From NCBI GenBank assembly GCA_964611575.1, contig CAZTAJ010000068.1:1-22397 (forward strand): a DNA stretch of 22,397 nucleotides. The letters run 5' to 3'. Position 1 is the stretch's first letter. The number at the start of each line of letters is the position of its first letter. The notes under the pieces were generated by a model, which searched no databases, was not told the DNA's origin, and saw only the letters and a program-made list of their open reading frames with translations. Shown here one piece after another: positions 15,217-22,257 of this stretch. Origin of the DNA: CAITUY01 sp964611575 (GTDB lineage: Bacteria > Verrucomicrobiota > Kiritimatiellia > CAIKKV01 > CAITUY01). Made by a program: the position numbers and the translations under genes.

Positions 15217-15693
15217 ATGCTCCCGGCCGTCCAACGCTTGCCGTCCCGGCGCCGGTCCCGAAGCGGGGCGACGCTGATTGAGATCCTTGTGGCCTGCCTG
15301 ATTCTGGCCGTCGTGGCGGTGGGAACGGCCGCCTGTCTCTATCTCTCTCAGGGAGCGACTGCCGTTCAACGCAACCGCCGGACTGCCTTGGAGTTGGCCA
15401 ACAGCCGGCTCGAGGAACTGCGGACGGCGCCTTACACGGCGATTGACCCCACGGCTAATAACACGAACCTCTATTACATCGACCGACTCACGGGCTCCTG
15501 GCACGTGTTGTCGAGCGATCAAGGCGAGACGGTGAATGTGAACGGCCGGTCGCAGCCGATTACGACGACGGTCCGTTTTGTGGATGCGGACGGGGCCGGA
15601 GTGCCCTACGAGTGTGTGCGCCTTACGGTCACGGTCAAGTACGGTCGCAGTGCGTCGGAGACCGTCACCTTGGAGACCTTGAAGTCGCCATGA
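15217..15693 (+). CDS. Minor prepilin, PilV/GspI-like
   Basis: 158-aa prepilin-like protein. It has an Arg-rich leader, a type III signal SGATLIEILVACLILAVV (16-33) with predicted cleavage after Gly17 and Glu22 at +5, and a short globular domain. The first mature residue would be Ala instead of the usual Phe, which is uncommon. NSRLEELRTAPY (about 70-81) is like the conserved alpha-1 end of PilV/GspI proteins. The ATG at 15217 has GGGGAG eight bases upstream, so it is preferred. A GTG at 15208 that overlaps the previous stop is an alternative start. It ends in an ATGA overlap with the next minor prepilin. Confidence 0.75.
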   Translation: MLPAVQRLPSRRRSRSGATLIEILVACLILAVVAVGTAACLYLSQGATAVQRNRRTALELANSRLEELRTAPYTAIDPTANNTNLYYIDRLTGSWHVLSSDQGETVNVNGRSQPITTTVRFVDADGAGVPYECVRLTVTVKYGRSASETVTLETLKSP

Positions 15694-16163
15694 AGGCCGT
15701 GCGGATCAGTCGGGAGCGACAGAGGGCTGGATTCAGCCTGATCGAACTGGTGGCGGGCATGCTAGCAGCGGCTGTCCTGGCGCTTACGGCCGGCAGCATG
15801 CTGTGGTATGGGTACCGTGGCTGGCGTCGCACGGTGGACGCGGTGGAACTGCAGCGCGATTCCCGGGTGGCGATGGATGTGTTGACGCGGTCAATGCGGG
15901 CGGGAACGAATATGACGTTCACGACGGGCCTGGTCTTCACGGTCTGGCGCCCGAATAGACCCACGGCACGGGTGTACGCGTCGGGGCGGGATTTGTTCTA
16001 CGTGCCCAATACGGCGTCTGCCGGGAACAACATGCGACTGGTGGGGGGAACCCTGGACCGTTTCAATGTGGGCGTCGGGGTTTCGAACTCGAGCGTGGTG
16101 CTGGTCTTGAGCACCTCGGCATCGATGATCAGCAATCGGGTCGTTGTGAGCCGACGGAACTGA
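15690..16163 (+). CDS. Minor prepilin, PilW/GspJ-like
   Basis: 157-aa prepilin-like protein with leader MKAVRISRERQRAG, cleavage site G14/F15, Glu19 at +5 and a hydrophobic helix FSLIELVAGMLAAAVLALT. The segment after it (GYRGWRRTVDAVELQRDSRVAMDVLTRSMR) is typical of PilW/GspJ-type minor prepilins. GspJ-like proteins sit in the pilus tip complex with GspI and GspK. It overlaps the GspI-like gene by ATGA and is followed after one base by a PilX-like gene, matching the usual I-J-K order. Confidence 0.78.
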   Translation: MKAVRISRERQRAGFSLIELVAGMLAAAVLALTAGSMLWYGYRGWRRTVDAVELQRDSRVAMDVLTRSMRAGTNMTFTTGLVFTVWRPNRPTARVYASGRDLFYVPNTASAGNNMRLVGGTLDRFNVGVGVSNSSVVLVLSTSASMISNRVVVSRRN

Positions 16164-16164
16164 C

Positions 16165-17559
16165 ATGCATACGGTTGACATAGACGAAGGGTGCGGGCCG
16201 ACGCGGGAGGAGTGTCGGCGTGGCGCGGTCCTGGCCGCGGTCCTGATCGTGATGCTCGTCCTAGCCTTGCTGGGGGCGGGGTTGCTGACGCTGAGTTCCG
16301 TCGATGCCCTGGAGGCCGGTCGAAGCGTCAGCGCCGCCCAGGCTTTCTGGACGGCCGAGGCGGGGATCGAGCATGTCAAGGCCATGGGGCAGCAGACCCG
16401 CAAGCCGTTTCCGCGAGTGCCGTACGCCGCCTCCGCGACGGGGTTTCTGTGGGGCTCGAATGTGCTCAGCGGAACCACGAGCAAAGGGACGTACACGGTC
16501 GACGTCATGGACGATTTTCCGGCGTGGACGAATGCCAATCAGGCACTGAAGAAGTACGCCATCCGCTCGGTGGGCCTGTCGACAGGTGGCGCCCGGCAGG
16601 TCATCATCTTGCGCGCGATGATCCAGAACTACGCCAGTTTCATGCACTCGTCGCATTCGGAAAACGACGTGAATTTTCTGCCGGGTGACAGGATTGATGG
16701 TCCCGTGTACACCGACGATCAGTTGCACATCATCGGATCATCGGGTCCTGTGGGCTCGGCGCCTATATTCCGCCAAAGCGTCAGTTCCGGGCGTAGCACC
16801 GTCGACTACAACGGGTGGAGCCCGTCTGCGACTGATATGAATACGATGTACCAGGGCGGGCTGCCGCGTCTCAATGCGCCACCCCTTGACATCACAGGGC
16901 AGTTCTCCTCCGATCACATAACAGACATCCAGGCACAAGCCGTGGCTGGCGGGTTGAATTTGGCGGGGGACTACAATCTCACGTTCGCGAGCAGCGGTAC
17001 GCTCGTGTACTCTAATAGGACGACACATACCACAGGTAGCCAAACCCTGATCGGCTGGAATGGTCCCATCTATGTTTCGGGGAATGCTCATGTGAGGGGG
17101 GTCGTGGACGGGTCCGTCACCGTGGCTGCCAATAACATGATCTACATCACCAACGGCATCACGTATGCGTCGGCAAGTGGAGCCAATAATCCATGGGCGT
17201 CCAATACGTTCAACAATGCCGCGGTGGACGACAAACTCGGGCTGATTGCCCGGAACGGCGTGTGGGTCGGGGGCACCAACACGATCGAAATACACGCATC
17301 GATCATGGTCACCACCAATACGACCGGGTTCAGTGCGCTGCAAAACAACAGGGTCATCGGCGATAAGGATCTCAAGGTATTCGGCGGTATTACACAGTAC
17401 AGTCGGGGGCTCGTCTCGCATGCCGCCAATGCATCCCATGCCTTTCAGGGCTTCCACAAGAATTACCGATTCGATACGCGGTTCCTGACGGATGCTCCGC
17501 CGAATTTCCCTTACAGTTTCTATGTGTACAGCGGGTGGAGCCAATCGAGCGGCAATTGA
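16165..17559 (+). CDS. PilX-type pilus assembly protein with DUF4900-like repeats
   Basis: 464-aa protein. The N-terminus has the PilX-type pattern: RRGAVLAAVLIVMLVLALLG (18-37), a helix to about 44, then AAQAFWTAEAGIEHVKA (57-73). There is no +5 glutamate, which the other prepilins of this cluster have, so processing by the prepilin peptidase is uncertain. The large C-terminal part is Gly/Ser/Asn/Thr-rich and beta-strand-like, with DGPVYTDDQLHI, then GPIYVSGNAHVRGVVDG and similar stretches. This resembles DUF4900-type proteins. It occupies the GspK position but is not a normal GspK. The 16600-17500 stretch looks less GC-rich than its neighbours. A role at the pilus tip or in surface contact is inference. 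Confidence 0.7.
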   Translation: MHTVDIDEGCGPTREECRRGAVLAAVLIVMLVLALLGAGLLTLSSVDALEAGRSVSAAQAFWTAEAGIEHVKAMGQQTRKPFPRVPYAASATGFLWGSNVLSGTTSKGTYTVDVMDDFPAWTNANQALKKYAIRSVGLSTGGARQVIILRAMIQNYASFMHSSHSENDVNFLPGDRIDGPVYTDDQLHIIGSSGPVGSAPIFRQSVSSGRSTVDYNGWSPSATDMNTMYQGGLPRLNAPPLDITGQFSSDHITDIQAQAVAGGLNLAGDYNLTFASSGTLVYSNRTTHTTGSQTLIGWNGPIYVSGNAHVRGVVDGSVTVAANNMIYITNGITYASASGANNPWASNTFNNAAVDDKLGLIARNGVWVGGTNTIEIHASIMVTTNTTGFSALQNNRVIGDKDLKVFGGITQYSRGLVSHAANASHAFQGFHKNYRFDTRFLTDAPPNFPYSFYVYSGWSQSSGN

Positions 17560-17616
17560 CGGCGTGGGCCGAATCAGTCAGTATCGGGAGAGCCAAGCGG
17601 AAGGAGCGCGGATAGT

Positions 17617-17970
17617 ATGATGAAAACATTGGGAGCATTGACGGCGTTGATGATTCTGGCGGCGGTGGGCGTATTGATGATGGCGGGGTGCGAGTCGACA
17701 TCGACGACGAGTTCGGTGATTACGGTGACGCCGGCAAATGCGGACTTGACCGTTTCGAACAAGGTGCAGGTCTTCACGGCATCCATGACGTCCAGCAATG
17801 GGTTGATCCTGCCGTTGATATGGGAGGTCAGCGACACCAAGCTGGGAACGATCAAGTCCAGTGTCGGGGCGTCGGCCATATACGAGTCCAGCGGTGCGGT
17901 AGGTTACAACACCATAACGGTGCGCGACCAGGCATCGTCTGAGGGCATGGCGATCGCGAAGCAGAAGTAG
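17617..17970 (+). CDS. Small lipoprotein with an Ig-like (BIG2-type) domain
   Basis: 117-aa secreted lipoprotein. The signal peptide ends in lipobox LMMAGC (Cys25), followed by a Ser/Thr-rich linker and one beta-sandwich-like domain of about 85 residues (VITVTPANADLTVSNKVQVF, then LPLIWEVSDTKLGTI and AIYESSGAVGYNTITVRD). This pattern matches bacterial Ig-like domain 2. AAGGAG lies upstream of the ATG-ATG start. The gene ends the pilus cluster, 57 bases after the PilX-like gene and with no terminator between them, so co-transcription is likely. It could be a pilotin-like partner of the secretin or a pilus-associated surface protein; neither is proven by sequence. Confidence 0.65.
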   Translation: MMKTLGALTALMILAAVGVLMMAGCESTSTTSSVITVTPANADLTVSNKVQVFTASMTSSNGLILPLIWEVSDTKLGTIKSSVGASAIYESSGAVGYNTITVRDQASSEGMAIAKQK

Positions 17971-17987
17971 CGTCTCGACGGCTGGTG

Positions 17988-18061
17988 TGGGCCCGGCAGG
18001 GCTCGAACCTGCGACCAAAGGATTATGAGTCCTCCGCTCTGACCAACTGAGCTACGGGCCC
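17988..18061 (-). tRNA. tRNA with CAT anticodon (elongator Met or Ile2)
   Basis: A 74-nt cloverleaf on the minus strand: acceptor GGGCCCG/CGGGCCC with discriminator A, a D-arm with GCTC/GAGC, anticodon stem GAGGA/TCCTT with loop CTCATAA (anticodon at 18025-18027), and T-arm GCAGG-TTCGAAC-CCTGC. All stems pair, with one G-T at the top of the anticodon stem. CCA is not encoded directly after the discriminator. The acceptor has C4-G69 and C5-G68, which in E. coli are known TilS determinants for tRNA-Ile2, so the gene may read AUA after lysidine modification instead of AUG. It is not an initiator: the anticodon stem lacks the three G-C pairs and the 1-72 pair is matched. Confidence 0.92.
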
Positions 18062-18119
18062 CCGTCTCGATGCGTACACAGCCTAGCCGATCACACGGGA
18101 GGTTGGCAATGGTTGCCTC

Positions 18120-18998
18120 TTACGCCTGAGCCGCCTGCGGCGGCCGGGTGCGCCAGCGGCGGTGCAGCCAGATCCACTGGTCGGGGTACTGGCGAATCAT
18201 ATTTTCGATCACCTTCGTGTACTGCTGCGTATAGGCGTGAATGGTCTCGGGTTTGCGGTCGGGCGGCGGCGGAATGGGGGGCAGCACCTTGAGGCGGTGC
18301 CGGCCGCCGGGTTGACGGAGCATGAACGCGGGCACAACCGCTGCCCCGGACTGGGCGGACATGTAGGCCAGCCCCGGGGTCGTGCAGGCGGGCCGGCCGA
18401 AGAAGTCTACGAAGATGCCTTCGTCCACGATCATGTTCTGGTCGAGAATGAACCCGACTATCTCGTTCTTGCGCAGGGCCGTGAGGCACTGGCGGTATGA
18501 GTTGTGCGCGGGCACGAACTTCAGTCCGAACCGTGCCCGGGTGTCCATCCAGTAGTCGTTGACCCCCTTGTTCTTGATGCGTTTGGTGATGATGGTCGTC
18601 GGATAGTTGAAACGCGGGGCCATCGAACACAGGAGATCCCAGTTGCCGATGTGGCCCGACAGCACCAGCAGTCCCTTGCCTGCGGCAAGCACATCGTGCG
18701 CATGGAATTCGTCTTCCCAGTCGATCAGGCCGGCCAGTTGCGCTTCGCTCACATGGGGCAGTCGCGTGATTTCGACCACGTTCATGCCAAGGTTGGCATA
18801 CATGCGGCGCCGGATTTCGGACCGTTGACGTGAGGGGACCTCCGGCAAGCCCAGTGCGAGTGCCTGTTGGGTGTCGCGGCGGTGATAGCGGATGATTGAC
18901 CCGTACATCCAGCCCATGAAACGGCCAAAGGCCAGCGCCGCCGGTAACGGCAGCCGGCTGGTGAGCCAGGACAGTGCTTGAAGTGTGCGCTTGATCAT
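18120..18998 (-). CDS. LpxL/HtrB-family lipid A-type lysophospholipid acyltransferase
   Basis: 292-aa inner-membrane-associated acyltransferase of the LpxL/LpxM family, which adds secondary acyl chains to lipid A or a similar lipid. An N-terminal hydrophobic/amphipathic region (about 5-35) precedes the HX4D catalytic motif SGHIGNWD (His116, Asp121). Further family blocks follow: VGFILDQN (181-188), VDFFGRPACTTPGLA (197-211) and the C-terminal PDQWIWLHRRW (272-282). The length is normal for LpxL. The ATG at 18998 is preferred over a GTG at 19022, because family similarity starts at MIKRTLQALSWL. It is followed on the same strand by the tRNA gene. The absence of other lpx genes nearby leaves the exact substrate open. 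Confidence 0.88.
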   Translation of the reverse strand: MIKRTLQALSWLTSRLPLPAALAFGRFMGWMYGSIIRYHRRDTQQALALGLPEVPSRQRSEIRRRMYANLGMNVVEITRLPHVSEAQLAGLIDWEDEFHAHDVLAAGKGLLVLSGHIGNWDLLCSMAPRFNYPTTIITKRIKNKGVNDYWMDTRARFGLKFVPAHNSYRQCLTALRKNEIVGFILDQNMIVDEGIFVDFFGRPACTTPGLAYMSAQSGAAVVPAFMLRQPGGRHRLKVLPPIPPPPDRKPETIHAYTQQYTKVIENMIRQYPDQWIWLHRRWRTRPPQAAQA

Positions 18999-19022
18999 TG
19001 GCTTTCCCGAATGGAGGTACAC

Positions 19023-19050
19023 GGTAGAGCATTCCAGCCCCGCGGGTCAA
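19023..19050 (-). promoter_or_regulatory. Candidate promoter of the acyltransferase gene
   Basis: On the minus strand TTGACC (plus 19045-19050) and TCTACC (plus 19023-19028) lie 16 bases apart, 25 bases before the ATG. The -35 box is good and the -10 box is weak. The MITE-like element lies just upstream of it. Confidence 0.25.
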
Positions 19051-19075
19051 GAAAGCGTCTGCCGGCTGCGTGGGC

Positions 19076-19180
19076 CGGGGCGCATCTGCGAGTCGTTGTA
19101 GGCACGCCGCTCTGCGGCGTGTCTTCGCGTCGCGCAGCGACGCGGCTACAACAGATGCCCCGAATTGCAGATGCGCCCCG
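19076..19180. mobile_element. MITE-like palindromic element with terminal inverted repeats
   Basis: This 105-bp non-coding element lies in the 315-bp gap between two divergent genes. Its ends are perfect 14-bp inverted repeats: CGGGGCGCATCTGC at 19076-19089 and its complement at 19167-19180. TGGGC sits directly outside both ends (19071-19075 and 19181-19185). The direct repeat extends to CGTGGGCCG at 19069-19077 and 19179-19187, as expected for a target-site duplication of 5 to 9 bp. Inside are a second inverted pair, GTTGTAG/CTACAAC (19095-19101, 19146-19152), and two hairpins: CACGCCGC/GCGGCGTG (19103-19121) and CGCGTCGC/GCGACGCG (19126-19144). It has no open reading frame. It could also be a REP/BIME-type element moved by a RAYT transposase. 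Which transposase mobilises it is not visible here. Confidence 0.7.
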
Positions 19181-19278
19181 TGGGCCGCGAGCGGCCTTCC
19201 CGCCTCCGGGGCGTGCCTGCACACAGTGGGGCTCACCATCCGCTTATGGGCTTGCAGACTACTCCGCCATGCGCGTTC

Positions 19279-19307
19279 TTGTCGCCTGTCCCCGGGCAGG
19301 GTAGAGT
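19279..19307 (+). promoter_or_regulatory. Candidate promoter giving a leaderless methyltransferase mRNA
   Basis: TTGTCG (19279-19284) and TAGAGT (19302-19307) are separated by 17 bases, each with four consensus matches. The start codon lies six bases after the -10 box, so transcription would begin at or next to the ATG. The spacer holds the palindrome CCTGTCCCCGGGCAGG. Confidence 0.35.
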
Positions 19308-19313
19308 AGTCGC

Positions 19314-20513
19314 ATGCCTGACTTGTCAGCCAGAGGACGGTTCCTGGATCGAGTGCGCCAAACGGTGGAGGGGCAGCGTCTGGTCAAGATGACGCTGAGC
19401 CGCTACACCGGGCGCGATACAGAATTACAGAACGTGTACGTCCGTCCCGTGGAGATCAAGGACGGCCCGCGTCTCCAGTTCGTGTACCGGTCCGCCACAC
19501 AGGATGTCACCAAGAACATGACGGACGCCGAGGGTGTGGCCTGTGTGGCGGCACTGCTCGAAAGCGATTTTCGCAATGCCCACCTGTTCGCGACGGATGC
19601 GGTGGTGACGTTCGAGCAGCGCGTGGGGCAAGCCCCCTTGCTGCGCATCGATCCGGCGACGGCAGCCGCCGCGCCGTCGCTCCGGCACGACCGGGCGAAA
19701 CAGCGGCCGGTTGACCCGGAACAGGCGCGCTGGCTGCACGGGTTGGGCGTGACAGATGCGAGCGGTGCCGTATGCAAGGGCATGGAGGCGAAGTTCCGGC
19801 AGATCGCCAAGTTTGTGGAGGTGCTGATCCCCCTGGTCGCCGATGCCGGCCTGGCCGAGCGTCCGGCCCTGCGCCTGGTGGACATGGGGTGCGGGAAGGG
19901 CTATCTGACCTTTGCGGCCTACGAGTGGCTGCGCGGTCACGGGTGGCCGCGCGCCGAAGTGGAGGGAATTGAGGCGCGGCCGGCGCTGGTAGACCTGACC
20001 AACCGGGTGGCGGCGGAACACGGGCTGACCGGTCTTCATTTCCGGCAGGGCGCGATCGCGGAGGCCGAGACGAAGCGCCCTGATATCCTGGTGGCGCTGC
20101 ACGCGTGCGACACGGCGACCGACGACGCCCTGGCGCGCGGCGTGCAGGCGGAAGCCGCCCTGATCCTGGTCGCCCCCTGTTGCCACAAGGAGCTCCGGCC
20201 CCGGTTGCGGCCGCCCCCGGCGCTGGGGGAGGCACTCAAGCACGGCATTCTGCTCGAGCGGCAGGCGGAGTTCGTAACCGATGCGTTGCGCGCCGGGCTG
20301 CTGGAGGTCGCCGGCTATGAGGCGCGCATCTTCGAGTTCATCGCGACGGAGCATACGGCCAAGAATCTCATGATCGCGGCGGTGCGACGGAGGCGCGCGT
20401 ACGATGCCGATGCGGCGGCACACCATGTGCGGGAGTTGGCGGCGCTCTATGGCATTCGCGAGCAGCGGCTGGCGGAACGACTGGGCTTCCAACTTGCCCG
20501 GAGCAGCGGTTAA
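19314..20513 (+). CDS. SAM-dependent methyltransferase (PF13679/METTL25-like)
   Basis: 399-aa cytoplasmic protein. The C-terminal half is a class I methyltransferase: motif I VDMGCGKGYLTFAAYEWL (189-206), an acidic strand end GIEARP (218-223) and the family-specific blocks ALHACDTATDDAL (261-273) and APCCHKEL (287-294), typical of the Methyltransf_32 group. The N-terminal 130 residues form a separate beta-rich region (VRPVEIKDGPRLQFVYR) of unknown role, perhaps substrate binding. The tail is helical and basic. Eukaryotic members of this group include METTL25 and tRNA or protein methyltransferases. The substrate of the bacterial form is not known to me; an RNA is plausible. No Shine-Dalgarno is visible before the ATG, which is consistent with a leaderless mRNA. 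Confidence 0.78.
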   Translation: MPDLSARGRFLDRVRQTVEGQRLVKMTLSRYTGRDTELQNVYVRPVEIKDGPRLQFVYRSATQDVTKNMTDAEGVACVAALLESDFRNAHLFATDAVVTFEQRVGQAPLLRIDPATAAAAPSLRHDRAKQRPVDPEQARWLHGLGVTDASGAVCKGMEAKFRQIAKFVEVLIPLVADAGLAERPALRLVDMGCGKGYLTFAAYEWLRGHGWPRAEVEGIEARPALVDLTNRVAAEHGLTGLHFRQGAIAEAETKRPDILVALHACDTATDDALARGVQAEAALILVAPCCHKELRPRLRPPPALGEALKHGILLERQAEFVTDALRAGLLEVAGYEARIFEFIATEHTAKNLMIAAVRRRRAYDADAAAHHVRELAALYGIREQRLAERLGFQLARSSG

Positions 20514-20568
20514 GGAGATGGCGCTGTCGTGATCGGCGGCCCGCAACAGGCGCGCCCTCCCGGTGGGT

Positions 20569-22257
20569 CTATCGGGCCACCGCGGTCTTGCCGGGCCGGC
20601 GTGTGATCAGGGTGTGGAACGTTTCCACGATCAGCCACACGCTCAAGACCAGGAGCACGAGGCCGATTACGCCCGATATCCAGCCGTCAGGGTTCAGCGG
20701 GGCTCCGGCGCGCACGGCCCTGACGAACGGGGATACCTGGAGCACGAGCGCCCAGAGCGTCATGGCCATCATGAAGACCATGGGGATGATGGCAATGAGG
20801 GCATTGCGGCCCAGGTGCAGCATCCACACAGACACGGCCAGCAGGATCAGGCTGGCGAGCAGTTGATTGCTCGTGCCGAAAATCGGCCAGGCCGCCAGGT
20901 AAGCCTTCTCGCGCGTCACCATGAGGAATATCAGCGGCAACACCAGGCTGATGGCCGTGGCAAGCATGGCGCCGGCGAGACCCTTGAGCCCGGTGAGTTC
21001 CTGAAGGATGTAGCGGCTGAGGCGTGTGCAGACATCAAGTGTGTCGTAGACGAAGGTCGAGAAGGCCAGCAGGGCGAACGGGAAGGCGATGCGGAAATCG
21101 ATGCCGACCAGGCCGAGGGAGCGCGCCACGCCGTTGGCGTAGACGGTGTTGGGATCCGCCTTCAGCAGGGCGTCGCCGGCCGGCAGCATCATGACGGTGC
21201 CCAGCGCCAGTACGGCCACGAGTCCCTCCAACAGCATCCCGCCGTAACCCACGATGCGCGCATCGCTTTCCTTGGCGAGTTGCTTGGAGGTGGTGCCGGA
21301 ACTGACGATGCCGTGGAAGCCGGAACAGGCGCCGCAGGCGACGGTGATGAACAGGATGGGGAACAGCATGCGGCCGTTGACCGCGCTGGCCCAGCCGGTC
21401 GTCAGGTTGAGGGCGGGATACTGGATCGTGTACCCGCCGAAGAGGGCGCCTACGAGCCCGGCGGCGATGGTGAGATAAAGCATCCAGCCGCCGAGATAGC
21501 CGCGGGGCTGCAGCAGGAGCCACACCGGCAGAATGGACGCCACGAAGCAGTAGGCGAGGAGGACCAGATCCCATTGTTTCACCGACAGGGCGCCCAGGGC
21601 GTCGAGACACGGGGCGGGAAGCTGCGGCCCGACCCAGACGATGAGCAGGACGACCGGGATAAAAATGGCGGTGGCGAGCCACAGGTTCATCCGGGCTTTG
21701 TATAGCAGGACGCCCATGGAAAGCCCGGCCAACAGGTAGAGGATGGAAGAGGCGGCCACGGCGGGACCGAACGTCTGCCCCGCCTGGAAACTCCGAAAGG
21801 TCTGGGCGGTGATGTCGGTGAACGCGATGATCACATATTCCAGGCAGAGCCACATGAAGACCAGGAAGAGAAGGTAGGACGTGTGCGACATGTGCTCCTT
21901 TACCACTTCGCCGATGGAGGAGGCCTTGTGGCGGATGGAAGCGACCATGGAGGCGAAGTCATGCACGCCACCGATCAGCACGGCTCCGAAAAGAATCCAC
22001 AACAGGGCCGGCAGCCAGCCGAACCAGATTCCGGCCAGGATTGGACCCACAATCGGTCCGGCGGCGGCGATGGCGGAGAAATGCTGGCCAAGCAGGAGCG
22101 CGGGTTTGGCCGGCACATAGTCGATGCCGTCGTTGATGACGCAGGCCGGAGTGGGCTGGCTGTCGTCGAGCGGCAGGCGGCGGCCTAGAAATCGCCCGTA
22201 GAAACGATAGGCGATCAGGAATACGAGCATGGCCAGCGCAACGACCTGGATGATCAT
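20569..22257 (-). CDS. cstA: CstA-family carbon starvation protein (peptide/pyruvate permease)
   Basis: 562-aa polytopic inner-membrane transporter. The N-terminus has one helix, then PACVINDGIDYVPAKPALLL and GQHFSAIAAAGPIVGPILAG (about 58-77), the conserved CstA block. GGVHDFASMVASIRHKASSI (about 97-116), CGACSGFHGIVSSGTTSKQL, FVYDTLDVCTRLSRYILQEL and PIFGTSNQLLASL follow, with about 14-16 transmembrane segments in all. CstA and its paralogue BtsT import peptides or pyruvate when carbon is limiting. AAAGGA lies seven to eight bases before the ATG at 22257. It converges on the methyltransferase gene with a 55-bp gap and no clear terminator. It is shorter than E. coli CstA (about 700 aa), as in many other phyla. 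Peptide versus pyruvate cannot be told from sequence. Confidence 0.92.
   Translation of the reverse strand: MIIQVVALAMLVFLIAYRFYGRFLGRRLPLDDSQPTPACVINDGIDYVPAKPALLLGQHFSAIAAAGPIVGPILAGIWFGWLPALLWILFGAVLIGGVHDFASMVASIRHKASSIGEVVKEHMSHTSYLLFLVFMWLCLEYVIIAFTDITAQTFRSFQAGQTFGPAVAASSILYLLAGLSMGVLLYKARMNLWLATAIFIPVVLLIVWVGPQLPAPCLDALGALSVKQWDLVLLAYCFVASILPVWLLLQPRGYLGGWMLYLTIAAGLVGALFGGYTIQYPALNLTTGWASAVNGRMLFPILFITVACGACSGFHGIVSSGTTSKQLAKESDARIVGYGGMLLEGLVAVLALGTVMMLPAGDALLKADPNTVYANGVARSLGLVGIDFRIAFPFALLAFSTFVYDTLDVCTRLSRYILQELTGLKGLAGAMLATAISLVLPLIFLMVTREKAYLAAWPIFGTSNQLLASLILLAVSVWMLHLGRNALIAIIPMVFMMAMTLWALVLQVSPFVRAVRAGAPLNPDGWISGVIGLVLLVLSVWLIVETFHTLITRRPGKTAVAR

Noticed and set aside
18105..18117. 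Hairpin GGCAA/TTGCC after the acyltransferase gene as a terminator
   Set aside because: The stem is only five base pairs and there is no T-run.
20561..20582. Hairpin CGGTGG/CCACCG at the end of cstA as a terminator
   Set aside because: It overlaps the stop codon and has no T-run on either side.
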